Made by a program: the position numbers and the translations under genes. The notes beneath the pieces were generated by a model. That model did not search any database. It was not told the origin of the DNA and was given only the letters and a program-made list of their open reading frames with translations. Below are positions 33,225 through 44,878 of a stretch of DNA of 64,000 bases, piece by piece. Location: NCBI GenBank assembly GCA_022376925.1, contig JAIOJX010000026.1, positions 200,112,400-200,176,399 of the forward strand. The letters run 5' to 3'. The stretch is from Tragulus kanchil. Lineage: Eukaryota > Chordata > Mammalia > Artiodactyla > Tragulidae. Numbering within the stretch: the stretch's first letter is position 1; each line of letters begins with the position of its first letter.

Positions 33225-33378
33225 TTTTTTTTTTTTAAAGTTTTTATTTTATTTTCTCTTTTTAACTTTTTTGACTGCCACATGGCATTCAGGATGTTTG
33301 TTCCCTGACTAGGGGTCGAACCTGTGCCCCCTGCAGTGGAAGGTCAGAGTCTTAACCACTGGACTGCCAAAGAAGTTC
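33225..33378 (-). mobile_element. tRNA-derived SINE (CHR/SINE2-type), antisense
   Basis: A T-rich tail at left, then aggatgtttgttccctgac, aggggtcgaacctgtgcccc and cttaaccactggactgcc, ending aaagaagttc. The reverse complement begins with a tRNA-derived head containing a B-box-like core. Confidence 0.85.
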
Positions 33379-33469
33379 GTATTTTCTGTTTTTATTTTTT
33401 TTTTTTAAATTTGAAATATAATGACATAGAACATTATATAAGTTTAAGGAAAAAACATGCTGATTTGAT

Positions 33470-33723
33470 TAGTTCAGTTTAGTTGCTCAGTTGTGTCTGA
33501 CTCTCTGTGACCCCATGGACTGCAGCATGGCAGGCCTCTCTGTCCTTCACCATCTCCTAGAGCTTGCTCCAACTCATGCCCATGGACTCAGTGATTCCAT
33601 CCAACCATCTTGTTCTCTGTCGTCCCCTTCTCCTTCTGCCTTCTATTTTTCCCAGTATCAGGGTCTTTTCCAATGAGTCATCTCTTCATACCAGGTGGCC
33701 AAAGTATAGGAGCTTCAACTTCA
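33470..33723 (-). mobile_element. BovB LINE 3' end, 5'-truncated, with target-site duplication
   Basis: The reverse complement carries the end of BovB (RTE) ORF2. Plus-strand words are tgtgtctgactctctgtgac, ctctgtccttcaccatctc and agggtcttttccaatgagtc. gctgatttgat flanks it at 33459-33469 and 33724-33734, so this is a genuine short BovB insertion. Not functional. Confidence 0.9.
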
Positions 33724-33734
33724 GCTGATTTGAT

Positions 33735-34020
33735 ACCTCTATATATTACAATATGATCACCACCAGAGTGATAGTTAACATCTCTATTCCTTCACTTAGT
33801 TACCATTTCTCTTTCTGTGGTGATAAGGGTTAAGATCTAGTCTCTTGGCAACTTTGAAGTATATTGTTAGTTAAAGTCACTATGCTGTGCATCGTCTTCA
33901 GAACTTATTTATCTATTAGTTGCAAGTTTGTACTTTAAACAATATCTTACCTTTAAGATTTTAGCTTAGGTTCCTTAAATTTTGTGTGATTCTCACAGGT
34001 AACATTAAAAGTTATTTAAG
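33735..34020. other. Unclassified AT-rich sequence
   Basis: No recognised element. Possibly older L1-derived sequence leading into the L1 3' end. Confidence 0.35.
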
Positions 34021-34455
34021 GGAGTGGTGAGGGGAGGTTGGGATTAGCATATACACACTACTGTATATAAAAGGGGCTTCCTTGCTGGCTCAGTGGTGAA
34101 GAATCCAACTGCCAATGCAGGAGACATGAGAGATGTGGTTCCATTCCTGGGTCAGGAAGATCCCCTGGAGGAGTGCATGGAAACCCACTCCAGTATTCTT
34201 GTCTGGAGAATCCCACAGACAGAGAAGCCTACAGACCATAGAGTTGTAAAGAGTTGGACTCGACTGAACATGTACATATCTATAATACAGATCTCCAACA
34301 AGGACCTTTGCTATAACACAGGTAACTATACTCAGTATTTTATAATAACCTATAAGGTGAGAGAATCTGAAGGAAAAATAAATATCTGAATTGCTGTACT
34401 CTACACCTGAAGCTAACAAACACTGTAAATCAGCGATACTTCAATTTTTAAAAAA
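34021..34455 (+). mobile_element. L1 3' UTR end split by Bov-tA
   Basis: ggagtggtgaggggaggttg and gcatatacacactactgt before the SINE, and ccaacaaggacctttgctat, cacctgaagctaacaaacac and an A-rich end after it, match the artiodactyl L1 3' end. Confidence 0.8.
34073..34269 (+). mobile_element. Bov-tA SINE in L1
   Basis: Sense orientation: ggggcttccttgctggctc, gaagatcccctggaggag, cactccagtattcttgtctg, agttggactcgactgaac. The tRNA-derived head is at the left. Confidence 0.92.
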
Positions 34456-35054
34456 AGGTGGAAAAAAGTTATCTTGCAGAAGATTACTGAAAGGCTATCA
34501 CCATCTGCTAGGAATTCTCCAGTACAAAATGGAGTTTATAATGAAATTGCTCCTGCCTCTTTAAGATGGGGGTGTCATTGGGCACCAGACAGTTTGTAAC
34601 ATGCAAGGTGGCTTTGGTGACTGTCATTTTGTGAACATATTTTATACGCAGGGTCTAATAGGTTTAGATGGAAACTTTCAAGAAAGCCTTTGAGTCTCTG
34701 GGTGACTCCATATAAAGGCTAATGTATACATGTTTGTAAATATTCTCTTTTGGAAATGATGATCAAACGAAAATATTTTGGTAGTTCTACTTGTGCCGCT
34801 AAAAGGGCCCTGCCTGGAGATGCAGATCTGGAGGAATAGAAGTTCAAATATCAAAATTAGCAAATTAACTGATAGGAAAAGCAAAATAACCAATTAAAAT
34901 ACTACTGCACAGCCCCGGGGCTGGTCTGGAGCTCCAGGCTCTCTGCAGCCACTGATACTTAACGCCCCAACACCTCTGGCTGATGCTCCTTCCTCCCCTC
35001 CAGCTCCAGTCATGGGCATGTTTGCTTTGTATGTCACTTCCTCTGCTGATTTAG
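34456..35054. other. Unclassified sequence within D12
   Basis: Includes ggcactagttctacttgtg-like unique sequence and a GC-richer end (gcacagccccggggctgg). Copied at 35547-36140. No repeat or exon recognised. Confidence 0.35.
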
Positions 35055-35111
35055 GCTTAGGTTCCTTAAATTTTGTGTGATTCTCACAGGTAACATTAAA
35101 AGTTATTTAAG

Positions 35112-35546
35112 GGAGTGGTGAGGGGAGGTTGGGATTAGCATATACACACTACTGTATATAAAAGGGGCTTCCTTGCTGGCTCAGTGGTGAAGAATCCAAC
35201 TGCCAATGCAGGAGACATGAGAGATGTGGTTCCATTCCTGGGTCAGGAAGATCCCCTGGAGGAGTGCATGGAAACCCACTCCAGTATTCTTGTCTGGAGA
35301 ATCCCACAGACAGAGAAGCCTACAGACCATAGAGTTGTAAAGAGTTGGACTCGACTGAACATGTACATATCTATAATACAGATCTCCAACAAGGACCTTT
35401 GCTATAACACAGGTAACTATACTCAGTATTTTATAATAACCTATAAGGTGAGAGAATCTGAAGGAAAAATAAATATCTGAATTGCTGTACTCTACACCTG
35501 AAGCTAACAAACACTGTAAATCAGCGATACTTCAATTTTTAAAAAA
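35112..35546 (+). mobile_element. Copy of the L1 3' end made by D12
   Basis: 34021-34455 at +1091, with the Bov-tA SINE at 35164-35360. Confidence 0.8.
35164..35360 (+). mobile_element. Copy of the Bov-tA SINE at 34073 made by D12
   Basis: Identical at +1091 with the same L1 flanks. Confidence 0.92.
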
Positions 35547-36140
35547 AGGTGGAAAAAAGTTATCTTGCAGAAGATTACTGAAAGGCTATCACCATCTGCT
35601 AGGAATTCTCCAGTACAAAATGGAGTTTATAATGAAATTGCTCCTGCCTCTTTAAGATGGGGGTGTCATTGGGCACCAGACAGTTTGTAACATGCAAGGT
35701 GGCTTTGGTGACTGTCATTTTGTGAACATATTTTATACGCAGGGTCTAATAGGTTTAGATGGAAACTTTCAAGAAAGCCTTTGAGTCTCTGGGTGACTCC
35801 ATATAAAGGCTAATGTATACATGTTTGTAAATATTCTCTTTTGGAAATGATGATCAAACGAAAATATTTTGGTAGTTCTACTTGTGCCGCTAAAAGGGCC
35901 CTGCCTGGAGATGCAGATCTGGAGGAATAGAAGTTCAAATATCAAAATTAGCAAATTAACTGATAGGAAAAGCAAAATAACCAATTAAAATACTACTGCA
36001 CAGCCCCGGGGCTGGTCTGGAGCTCCAGGCTCTCTGCAGCCACTGATACTTAACGCCCCAACACCTCTGGCTGATGCTCCTTCCTCCCCTCCAGCTCCAG
36101 TCATGGGCATGTTTGCTTTGTATGTCACTTCCTCTGCTGA

Positions 36141-37270
36141 GCCCATGTGGAAATCACATCCTGTTGCTCTGAAATGGTTGCCACGGGAACAGCTCCACCT
36201 AGTCATTATCTGCTCAGGCTCCTGATTATATTAAGCCAAGAGACAGAGATGTAGCAGGGATCACGGCAGCCACCTGCTCTGCAGAAAACTGTAATTGCTT
36301 CTGCGACGTTCACCTCTGCGACCACCTGCCTCTCTGAACACTCTTCTCTACATTTTCTCCTCTCGTTTCCCCCTAAACAAAGTCAGTAAATGAAATTAGT
36401 ACGTCAGAAACCAGGTGGGGGATAATACGAGAAATCACATCTCTATCCCCTCTGCTTTCCTCCAGTCTACTGTTTTAGAACCCTATGTGGAATAAAAATA
36501 ATTGTCACCTTTTTTCTAAGATAACTCTTTAAAAGTCTACAGCTCCTGGGTCCCACATAGTAGTGCTGAAACCACAGTTTCCTGCTCCTGATTCAGGAAA
36601 GCTTCTTGAAATTCATAGAGATGCCTCTTTTCTAAATGGTCTAAAATATAAACAGGAAATGAAATTGGCTATTAACAAGTAATTTTTTCTCACATGTTTC
36701 TACTGATCTGGATGAATTTCTTGTGAGGAGGATTTTCTGATCTTTATTCTCAGATTGCAGCCAATGAGGGAGGGATATTGTCTTGGAGTACTTTTTTTGT
36801 GGGAAAAACCATATAATTCATTGGCATTGTAATTTTTTTGTCCAAGGCTGGATATTACGGAAGTTGAAAGGTGGCACTGTTAATTTGTATGTACAGACAA
36901 CAGGAACAAATTCGGACTATCTCAGGCAAAGAAAGTATATATTGTCAATCTACATGTAGATGACAGGTACATGATTACTGTAATACTCTGTCCTCAAAAA
37001 GTATGGGGAAAGAACAGCCTCTTGCAGAAGAACATTTGTACATTTGGAAATTATAATTGTGGAGTTTGAAATCTGGGTCAGCAAGAGAGTGTCACTTTCA
37101 GTTTATATTTCTCTTGTATGTAAATTTGGTTAATGTGAGTCCATTCTTAAACTCATGGCACTGGGAAGTAAAAAGATAAGAATGAATATTAACAAAGGAA
37201 AATAGGCTAGTCTGAAGGTACCTATAGAGATATCATAAGTTCTTCTACCTTGATTAAAAATCTAACTTAA
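36141..37270. other. Unique sequence, possible regulatory DNA
   Basis: No recognised repeat over more than 1 kb. 36177-36190 matches the RFX X-box pattern (gttgcc ac gggaac). The 36141-36340 part is CpG-containing and of moderate GC. No exon supported. Confidence 0.4.
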
Positions 37271-37274
37271 AGTT

Positions 37275-37505
37275 TGGTAACTTTTTTTTCTGTAAGGGGC
37301 CATATATTAAGTGTTTGGGACTTTGTGGACCACATGGTCTTTGTTGCAGTTGCTCTGCCATTGTAGGGTGAACATAGCTATAGATGACATATAAATGGAT
37401 GGGCAGAGCTGTATTCCAATAAAATCTTGTTGACAAAACATGCAGGGCAGGAACACAGATTTGGAGTCTTAGCTGTTGTTTGCCCATCCTGGGTCTAGTT
37501 CTCTG
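37275..37505. mobile_element. Old MER-type DNA transposon relic
   Basis: ttctgtaaggggccatata, ggactttgtggaccacatgg, tctgccattgtagggtgaac and ttccaataaaatcttgttgac follow the order of a common mammalian hAT-like MER repeat. The exact family name was not verified. Confidence 0.65.
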
Positions 37506-39400
37506 CTTTAATATCTAGAAGCTGTGTTCTGATAGAAGGACAGCTATTTTAGATATGATGCCTCCTGTCCTACTGTGACAGCATGGGGCTGTGGCTAATG
37601 GGAGAAGTACAATGGATCTTACTACTTAGTGCATGTTTATGCTTAGGCATGTTTCAGCCATTCAAGGCATAGCTGGTGGGTAGTAGAGGGCAAGCCATCA
37701 TGCACATGCCAGACAGGGAATGGCAGTCATGTGGTTTTCATGTAGCCTTTTAGGAGGAAGGCTGGAGGGATGCAGACACAGAGGAGAGAGGCTATTGCGA
37801 TTCAGTTTTTCCTATAAATGCTTTTTTTTAAGTCCTTGATGAAATTCTACCTTGGAAAAGTGTACAGAACTGCAAGCACCTGTGGAAAATGGTTCTGTGC
37901 CTATTCTTGGAAAAATGGACACAAAATGAAAGTAAATTGCATTAAAAGATCACCTGAGCTTGGTACTTGGTGTAGGATTCGAATCAGCTGGTAAAACTAA
38001 ACGTTTCAGGAGGAAGTCCCAAAATATTCTTAGGGGTTTATTTTAATTTTTTAATAAAGTTATATTTATAAAGTTATAAAATATTTCCCTTCAGGAAGAA
38101 AGCACACACTAACAACTCAGGTAAACCACAAGATGGACAAGGATGAGATCAAAGAGAATTAAGTAGACTGTATACTATAAGGCAGTAGGAGACATGATGT
38201 ATTATATCTTGTGTGACTCCATATAGCACAGATACCACACATCTGCTGCTACTTAGTGACCAAGCTGCTTCAATTCTAGACTGAGGAAACTGGAGAGTGA
38301 CCATAGGAACGTCAATGGTTCTAGACAATGGAATGCGTAGCATCACAAATGAGGAAAAGTCTCAGTGGGCTTCCATTCTACCTGAGCTTCTCAGCTAAAT
38401 GAAGAGGATGATGTACATTTGTAATGATCTAATATAATATTTTTCAAGGGGACCCTTTAATTGGTAAGTTGCCAGGAGCTACTAAGAGGTCAACAACTAT
38501 CAAGAGAATATCATTTAGAATTCTATAGTCTACCTAGGGATGAGGCTTTTTGTACCTAGGAAAAAACTGAGACTACTTATAAAACAAAGGACAGCAAAGA
38601 CACATTAATATTGTCTTACTGATAAAGAGACATGAGTGAGTTATCACAGTGGAGGGCAAACAGAGGAGAAAGGGAATTACAGGATGGATGGCCAACACTG
38701 TTAGTCAGGAGGTCATGAGCAACAGGCGAGGTGAAATGGGGATGGAGGGCAGAGAGCATCCTGGGTCAACGGAAGGAGGTGAGGGAAGTTTCTGGAGGAT
38801 TGACAGCACAGGGATGACGGGAAGGCACCAGGCTATAGATGATCTATTTCACTGTGAATAATATTGTCTACATTTACTTTCTGTTTAATTTTTTTTACAT
38901 TTTCAGTTTTTTCAGCTTAAGTGAAAACAAAGTGTTCAAAAATCCAAGTGTTATAGAAACCTGAGATGTAGACAATTATATTCCATAACCCCATCTGCGA
39001 GGATAACCATTATTAACAGTTGATGCTGCTCATTCACACTAGGATACATATATTTTAAAAAGTTTATCATTTGGAACTTTGGAATTATAAGGAGAAATGT
39101 CTCCTAGTCTCCTAGTTTGTTCAAGCTGTATACTAGAACTCATGCTATAACATCTCATTTACCATTGAGAAGAAGCTTTTTGATTGTTTTCTGCCTGTAA
39201 CCCTCAGTACAGCTGTTGAGGGTCCCGGTCTATGTAGGACAGTGAACTGGACCTTTGCTCATCCCCATACTGCTCGGTGAAGCAATATACCTGGGACCTG
39301 GAAATCCAAACAGGCTAGAGGCTGTCAAAAGGGTAACTTCTATGAGTAGCTGGAACAACTCATTCGAGCTTATCACCCATTCAGGCCTATAAGGAGGGAT
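37506..39400. other. Unclassified unique sequence
   Basis: 1.9 kb outside any duplication. AT-rich, without recognised repeats, and with only short unconvincing open frames. 38640-38830 is purine-rich. Confidence 0.4.
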
Positions 39401-39413
39401 AAGAGACACTGTT

Positions 39414-39617
39414 GGCTTCCCTGGTGTCACAGTGGTAAAGAATTCACCTGCCAATGCAGGAGATATGGGTTCGATCCCCGAGTTGGGAAGATCCCTTGGA
39501 GGAGGAAATGACCATGCACTCCAGTATTCTTGCCTGGGAAATCCCATGCACAGAGGAGCCTGGTGGGCTACAGTCCATGGTGGTCACAAAGAGTCGGACA
39601 TGACTTAGCGACTAAAC
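39414..39617 (+). mobile_element. Bov-tA SINE with imperfect target-site duplication
   Basis: ggcttccctggtgtcacag, gggttcgatccccgagttgg, cactccagtattcttgcctg, aagagtcggacatgactta. aagag(a/g)cactgt flanks it at 39401-39412 and 39618-39629 with one mismatch. Confidence 0.93.
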
Positions 39618-39741
39618 AAGAGGCACTGTCAGAGCTCCCCACAGGCTGTGACCAATATTGCATTAGCCTAGGAATTCAGTTCTATTCTTTAAAATGCATT
39701 TTTTGGGGGAATGGATCGGGGAAGTTGTCTCTAGTATGAAA

Positions 39742-39785
39742 AGTACGTGCTAAGTCACTTCAGTCGTGCCTGCCTCTTTGCAATT
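39742..39785 (-). mobile_element. Short Bov SINE fragment
   Basis: aagtacgtgctaagtcact and cagtcgtgcctgcctctttg match the 3' part of Bov-A2 in antisense and then stop. Confidence 0.7.
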
Positions 39786-41030
39786 TACCCCCAAGTCCTA
39801 AGTGAAGGATGATTGCAATAGAAAATGTGAAATCTGGAGGAGTGACTGGTACTGCTTTAGGTTTCTAAAGGAACCTGAGATAAAGAGAATTATGAACGAG
39901 ATGTTTAGCAAATCTCCAAAGGAAGAATAGGATAGAAAAGGGAAAGGTAGAAATAAATGAACTTCTGAAGTAGTCATAATAGAGGAAGCAGCAACAAGTA
40001 AAGGCTGAAAACACTTTGCCATGGGAAAGAGTTTTAACAGGGATGCAAGAGTGGACCTTAGAGACTTGGATAAAGAAGGGAAAATGAGAAAATGGATGGT
40101 TACTAGGGGCAGCTATAGCATAGGGTTCCCTGGGGAGTTTTAAAAATAAGATAGAATCTCATCTAGTCTAGTCCTGGCTGAAGGTGAAGAAAATGTTGTG
40201 GATAGTGAAAGCAATTGTTTCCTCGTATATGGCTTCACTGTTTTGAAGATTTGCATTTGTTAAGCTGGCATGACTTTATTGGACCCTCCTGGAAGCTCTG
40301 AGAGGTAGGGCAGAGACGGAATGACTTCACTACTAAGGAAATCTAAAGACCAAGGGTCAATTTGCTTTTGGGAGGGGAGACACAGAGGAAGGAAGACAGA
40401 ACCTCTGAGGGTTTTGAAGTTCAGAGGGAAGTGAGAATTTTTTTCAAGGAAACATTTGTTCCTTTCCAGGTACACTTGATTACTCACTGTTAAGGAGGCG
40501 GAAGTCGATGAATGGGTAGGAGCCGCGGCGTTCAGCAGGAACCCCTGTCTGACCCCTCAGTCGTACATCTCCTAGAAAACAAAATCCAAACAAATGTTGG
40601 AAAATGTTGCCAAGTGTGTTCACTTTTCCCCTGTAAATACTCTTACCCACTTATGTCACTGGAAGCAACACCAAATATCAGGAGAAAAATGATTCCATTC
40701 ACCTCATTTAAGAGAGCGCTATGTGGAAAGGGATATTTAATGAATGCTGAGTGTAATGGACTTGGCAATATTCTAACCAATGAAGCAGCACGCCTTTATA
40801 TCTGCCTGGAAGATGGGTCTGTGAACATTTTGGTAATTTGTAAAGTTTCCCCAGTCTTTTCATTCTTCCTATCACCATAAAGATGAAACATCTTAATCTA
40901 GAGGACAAATGGTATGCTGGGATTATAGCTTTTATTCTAATTAGAAGTTTTAATTGCCCACAGTGCTATTTCTCTTGGTTCCAGCACTTTTTTCTAGGCG
41001 TCCACCTTCTTTGTTTCTCAGGTTGTATCA
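39786..41030. other. Unclassified sequence within D13
   Basis: A 122-codon ATG frame at 40512-40880 is open but shows no recognisable domain and has frames of similar length on the other strand. Not called as a gene. Copied at 41031-42183. Confidence 0.4.
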
Positions 41031-42183
41031 ATTATGAACGAGATGTTTAGCAAATCTCCAAAGGAAGAATAGGATAGAAAAGGGAAAGGTAGAAATAAAT
41101 GAACTTCTGAAGTAGTCATAATAGAGGAAGCAGCAACAAGTAAAGGCTGAAAACACTTTGCCATGGGAAAGAGTTTTAACAGGGATGCAAGAGTGGACCT
41201 TAGAGACTTGGATAAAGAAGGGAAAATGAGAAAATGGATGGTTACTAGGGGCAGCTATAGCATAGGGTTCCCTGGGGAGTTTTAAAAATAAGATAGAATC
41301 TCATCTAGTCTAGTCCTGGCTGAAGGTGAAGAAAATGTTGTGGATAGTGAAAGCAATTGTTTCCTCGTATATGGCTTCACTGTTTTGAAGATTTGCATTT
41401 GTTAAGCTGGCATGACTTTATTGGACCCTCCTGGAAGCTCTGAGAGGTAGGGCAGAGACGGAATGACTTCACTACTAAGGAAATCTAAAGACCAAGGGTC
41501 AATTTGCTTTTGGGAGGGGAGACACAGAGGAAGGAAGACAGAACCTCTGAGGGTTTTGAAGTTCAGAGGGAAGTGAGAATTTTTTTCAAGGAAACATTTG
41601 TTCCTTTCCAGGTACACTTGATTACTCACTGTTAAGGAGGCGGAAGTCGATGAATGGGTAGGAGCCGCGGCGTTCAGCAGGAACCCCTGTCTGACCCCTC
41701 AGTCGTACATCTCCTAGAAAACAAAATCCAAACAAATGTTGGAAAATGTTGCCAAGTGTGTTCACTTTTCCCCTGTAAATACTCTTACCCACTTATGTCA
41801 CTGGAAGCAACACCAAATATCAGGAGAAAAATGATTCCATTCACCTCATTTAAGAGAGCGCTATGTGGAAAGGGATATTTAATGAATGCTGAGTGTAATG
41901 GACTTGGCAATATTCTAACCAATGAAGCAGCACGCCTTTATATCTGCCTGGAAGATGGGTCTGTGAACATTTTGGTAATTTGTAAAGTTTCCCCAGTCTT
42001 TTCATTCTTCCTATCACCATAAAGATGAAACATCTTAATCTAGAGGACAAATGGTATGCTGGGATTATAGCTTTTATTCTAATTAGAAGTTTTAATTGCC
42101 CACAGTGCTATTTCTCTTGGTTCCAGCACTTTTTTTTTTTTTCCTGACAGGCGTCCACCTTCTTTGTTTCTCAGGTTGTATCA
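39889..42183 (+). repeat. Tandem direct duplication D13, unit 1142 bp
   Basis: Copy A is 39889-41030 and copy B is 41031-42183, constant offset 1142 until the last 50 bases. There copy A has a shortened T run and ctagg (40986-40999) where copy B has 12 Ts and cctgacagg. No recognised transposable element lies in the unit. Confidence 0.93.
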
Positions 42184-42279
42184 TTTGACCTGCTTTAGAA
42201 TCTGCTCAGATCAGAACCAATCTAGCTCTTGGTACATTAGACACTCAGTATGTACAGCTTCTAGTACTTATTCATTTGC

Positions 42280-42527
42280 TGTTGTTCAGTCGCTAAGTTG
42301 TGTTTGACCTGTGACTGTGAACTGTAGCCTGCCAGGCTCCTCTGTCCTTCACTATCTCCCGGAGTTTGCTCATATTCACATCCATTGGGCTGGTGATGCT
42401 ATCTAACAATCTCATCTTCTGCCATCCTGCTTCCTTTTGCCTTTGATCTTTCCCAGGATCAGGGTCTTTTCCAACAAGTCGGCTCTTCCTATGATGCAGC
42501 CAAAGTACTGGAGCTTCAGCTTTAGCA
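42280..42527 (-). mobile_element. BovB LINE 3' end, 5'-truncated
   Basis: Plus-strand words cagtcgctaagttgtgttt, ctctgtccttcactatctcc, ccaggatcagggtcttttcc and ccaaagtactggagcttcag. The minus-strand frame over 42293-42565 is a remnant of the C-terminal part of BovB ORF2 (residues like SPMDVNMSKLREIVKDR). Non-functional fragment. Confidence 0.9.
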
Positions 42528-42539
42528 ACATTAGAACAA

Positions 42540-42640
42540 GATATGGATAACCTTGGTTTAGACACTTGCTACCTGTGTGATCTTGGAAAATTTATTTCTC
42601 TGAGCCTCAGTTGCCTCATTTCAAGGTGCAACTGGTTGGA
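42540..42640 (+). mobile_element. MIR SINE fragment
   Basis: gacacttgctacctgtgtga, cttggaaaatttatttctct and gagcctcagttgcctcattt match the MIR core. Confidence 0.8.
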
Positions 42641-42878
42641 AAATCTAAAATAACACTCGTTGCCTGGAAATAAATGGTGGTTTTACCTTCCTTCTAAATT
42701 CCTGCAAAGCAGAAATTATGCATAGGATGTGTTCTGCATCTCTTTGTGTGTTGTCTGATACTTCGCAGACTCTAAGTGAATGCCTTCTATTGACAAGAAT
42801 AGACAGAAACCAAATTCACCAGTTAGTACATATAATATGAAATCACAGGAGAGAGAAAAATACATGTGTGCTACCTGT

Positions 42879-42942
42879 GAGCTAAATCACTTCAGTCATG
42901 TTTGACTCTTTGTGACCCTATGGGTTGTAGCCTACCAGATTT
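42879..42942 (-). mobile_element. Bov SINE fragment
   Basis: gctaaatcacttcagtcatg and gactctttgtgaccctatgg match Bov-A2 antisense for about 60 bases only. Copied at 43983-44046. Confidence 0.75.
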
Positions 42943-43249
42943 CTGGGCTTGTGGATTTGTTTACCTGCTGTGTCTTCCTTTTAGGCTTTTCCTATGGGTT
43001 TCAGGCTCACCAGTTGGGACTCACTTCTTCTCTAGTGTTTTCTCCTCTGTGTTACTTAAGAGTTTCTCCTTCTTTCATAGTTCTGATGGCACTATTTTCC
43101 CAGAAAATTTCTTATATTTATGTGGGTTTTAAAGCGTCTGGCAGAGCTCATTCCATTGAAGACCTTAGTTTTAGAGAACTGTGAGGAAACAGCACCAGGT
43201 GGCAGAGCAGGTGAAGGGGGGAAGACATGCTAGAATCAGGAAACTCCTG

Positions 43250-43650
43250 TTACTGAGAGGACTAGCATTTCAACATCTTGGGTGACCTTGGGGTAATCAA
43301 TAACCACTTCAAGGTCCAGTTTTTTAATATTTAAATTTGTATTAAGTAGCATTTTTCCATACCTCACAGGATTGTTGTGAGGAAATTATCAGCTGCCTGA
43401 AGAATAACACAATGGTTAGCATTATTGAATATTTTTGCTGTGTTGAATATTTTCCATGCATTGTCTCATAGCACCTACCCAACAACCCAATGAAGGAGGT
43501 AATATTATTATTATTATTATACCATTCACTGACAAGGAAACTGAAGCCAATGGAAATTTGATATTTTGTCTTTGCTCACAGCTAGTGAGTGGGGAGTCTG
43601 TGCTTAAACTCAGAACTGGATCCAAACCCTCTGTTCTTGACCAACCATCC
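43250..43650. mobile_element. MIR-derived sequences in both orientations with an ATT run
   Basis: 43270-43430 is sense-like (gggtgaccttggggtaatc, cctcacaggattgttgtgag). 43440-43640 is antisense-like (caacccaatgaaggaggt, gacaaggaaactgaagcc, acagctagtgagtgggg). An ATT microsatellite lies at 43501-43521. Copied at 44354-44754. Confidence 0.7.
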
Positions 43651-44353
43651 TCCTATGGTATCAGGATAAAAAAACCTTGTATAAACAGTTAAGCATTAAC
43701 TTTTTATTGCATAATGTATGCTCTGATTGTTTTTGCCCATAAACCAAATATATATTTATCATGATTCCTGGAAATAAATGGTGGTTTTACCTTCCTTCTA
43801 AATTCCTGCAAAGCAGAAATTATGCATAGGATGTGTTCTGCATCTCTTTGTGTGTTGTCTGATACTTCGCAGACTCTAAGTGAATGCCTTCTATTGACAA
43901 GAATAGACAGAAACCAAATTCACCAGTTAGTACATATAATATGAAATCACAGGAGAGAGAAAAATACATGTGTGCTACCTGTGAGCTAAATCACTTCAGT
44001 CATGTTTGACTCTTTGTGACCCTATGGGTTGTAGCCTACCAGATTTCTGGGCTTGTGGATTTGTTTACCTGCTGTGTCTTCCTTTTAGGCTTTTCCTATG
44101 GGTTTCAGGCTCACCAGTTGGGACTCACTTCTTCTCTAGTGTTTTCTCCTCTGTGTTACTTAAGAGTTTCTCCTTCTTTCATAGTTCTGATGGCACTATT
44201 TTCCCAGAAAATTTCTTATATTTATGTGGGTTTTAAAGCGTCTGGCAGAGCTCATTCCATTGAAGACCTTAGTTTTAGAGAACTGTGAGGAAACAGCACC
44301 AGGTGGCAGAGCAGGTGAAGGGGGGAAGACATGCTAGAATCAGGAAACTCCTG

Positions 44354-44754
44354 TTACTGAGAGGACTAGCATTTCAACATCTTGGGTGACCTTGGGGTAA
44401 TCAATAACCACTTCAAGGTCCAGTTTTTTAATATTTAAATTTGTATTAAGTAGCATTTTTCCATACCTCACAGGATTGTTGTGAGGAAATTATCAGCTGC
44501 CTGAAGAATAACACAATGGTTAGCATTATTGAATATTTTTGCTGTGTTGAATATTTTCCATGCATTGTCTCATAGCACCTACCCAACAACCCAATGAAGG
44601 AGGTAATATTATTATTATTATTATACCATTCACTGACAAGGAAACTGAAGCCAATGGAAATTTGATATTTTGTCTTTGCTCACAGCTAGTGAGTGGGGAG
44701 TCTGTGCTTAAACTCAGAACTGGATCCAAACCCTCTGTTCTTGACCAACCATCC
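44354..44754. mobile_element. Copy of the MIR-derived block made by D14
   Basis: Same as 43250-43650 at +1104. Confidence 0.7.
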
Positions 44755-44878
44755 TCCTATGGTATCAGGATAAAAAAACCTTGTATAAACAGTTAAGCAT
44801 TAACTTTTTATTGCATAATGTATGCTCTGATTGTTTTTGCCCATAAACCAAATATATATTTATCATGATTCCTGGAAA

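Larger units (their letters stand above)
33964..36140 (+). repeat. Tandem direct duplication D12, unit 1091 bp
   Basis: Copy A is 33964-35054 and copy B is 35055-36140 at constant offset 1091; I saw no internal difference. The junction shares gcttagg. The unit contains the L1 3' end split by a Bov-tA SINE and about 600 bases of unclassified sequence. Confidence 0.94.
42663..44878 (+). repeat. Tandem direct duplication D14, unit 1104 bp
   Basis: Copy A is 42663-43766 and copy B is 43767-44870, extending to 44878 through the shared cctggaaa. No difference seen. The unit holds a Bov SINE fragment and MIR-derived sequence with an ATT microsatellite. Confidence 0.94.

Noticed and set aside
40512..40880. 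122-codon ATG frame, intact in both D13 copies
   Set aside because: No domain or family recognised and comparable frames occur on the opposite strand. Conservation between copies carries no information because the copies are recent.
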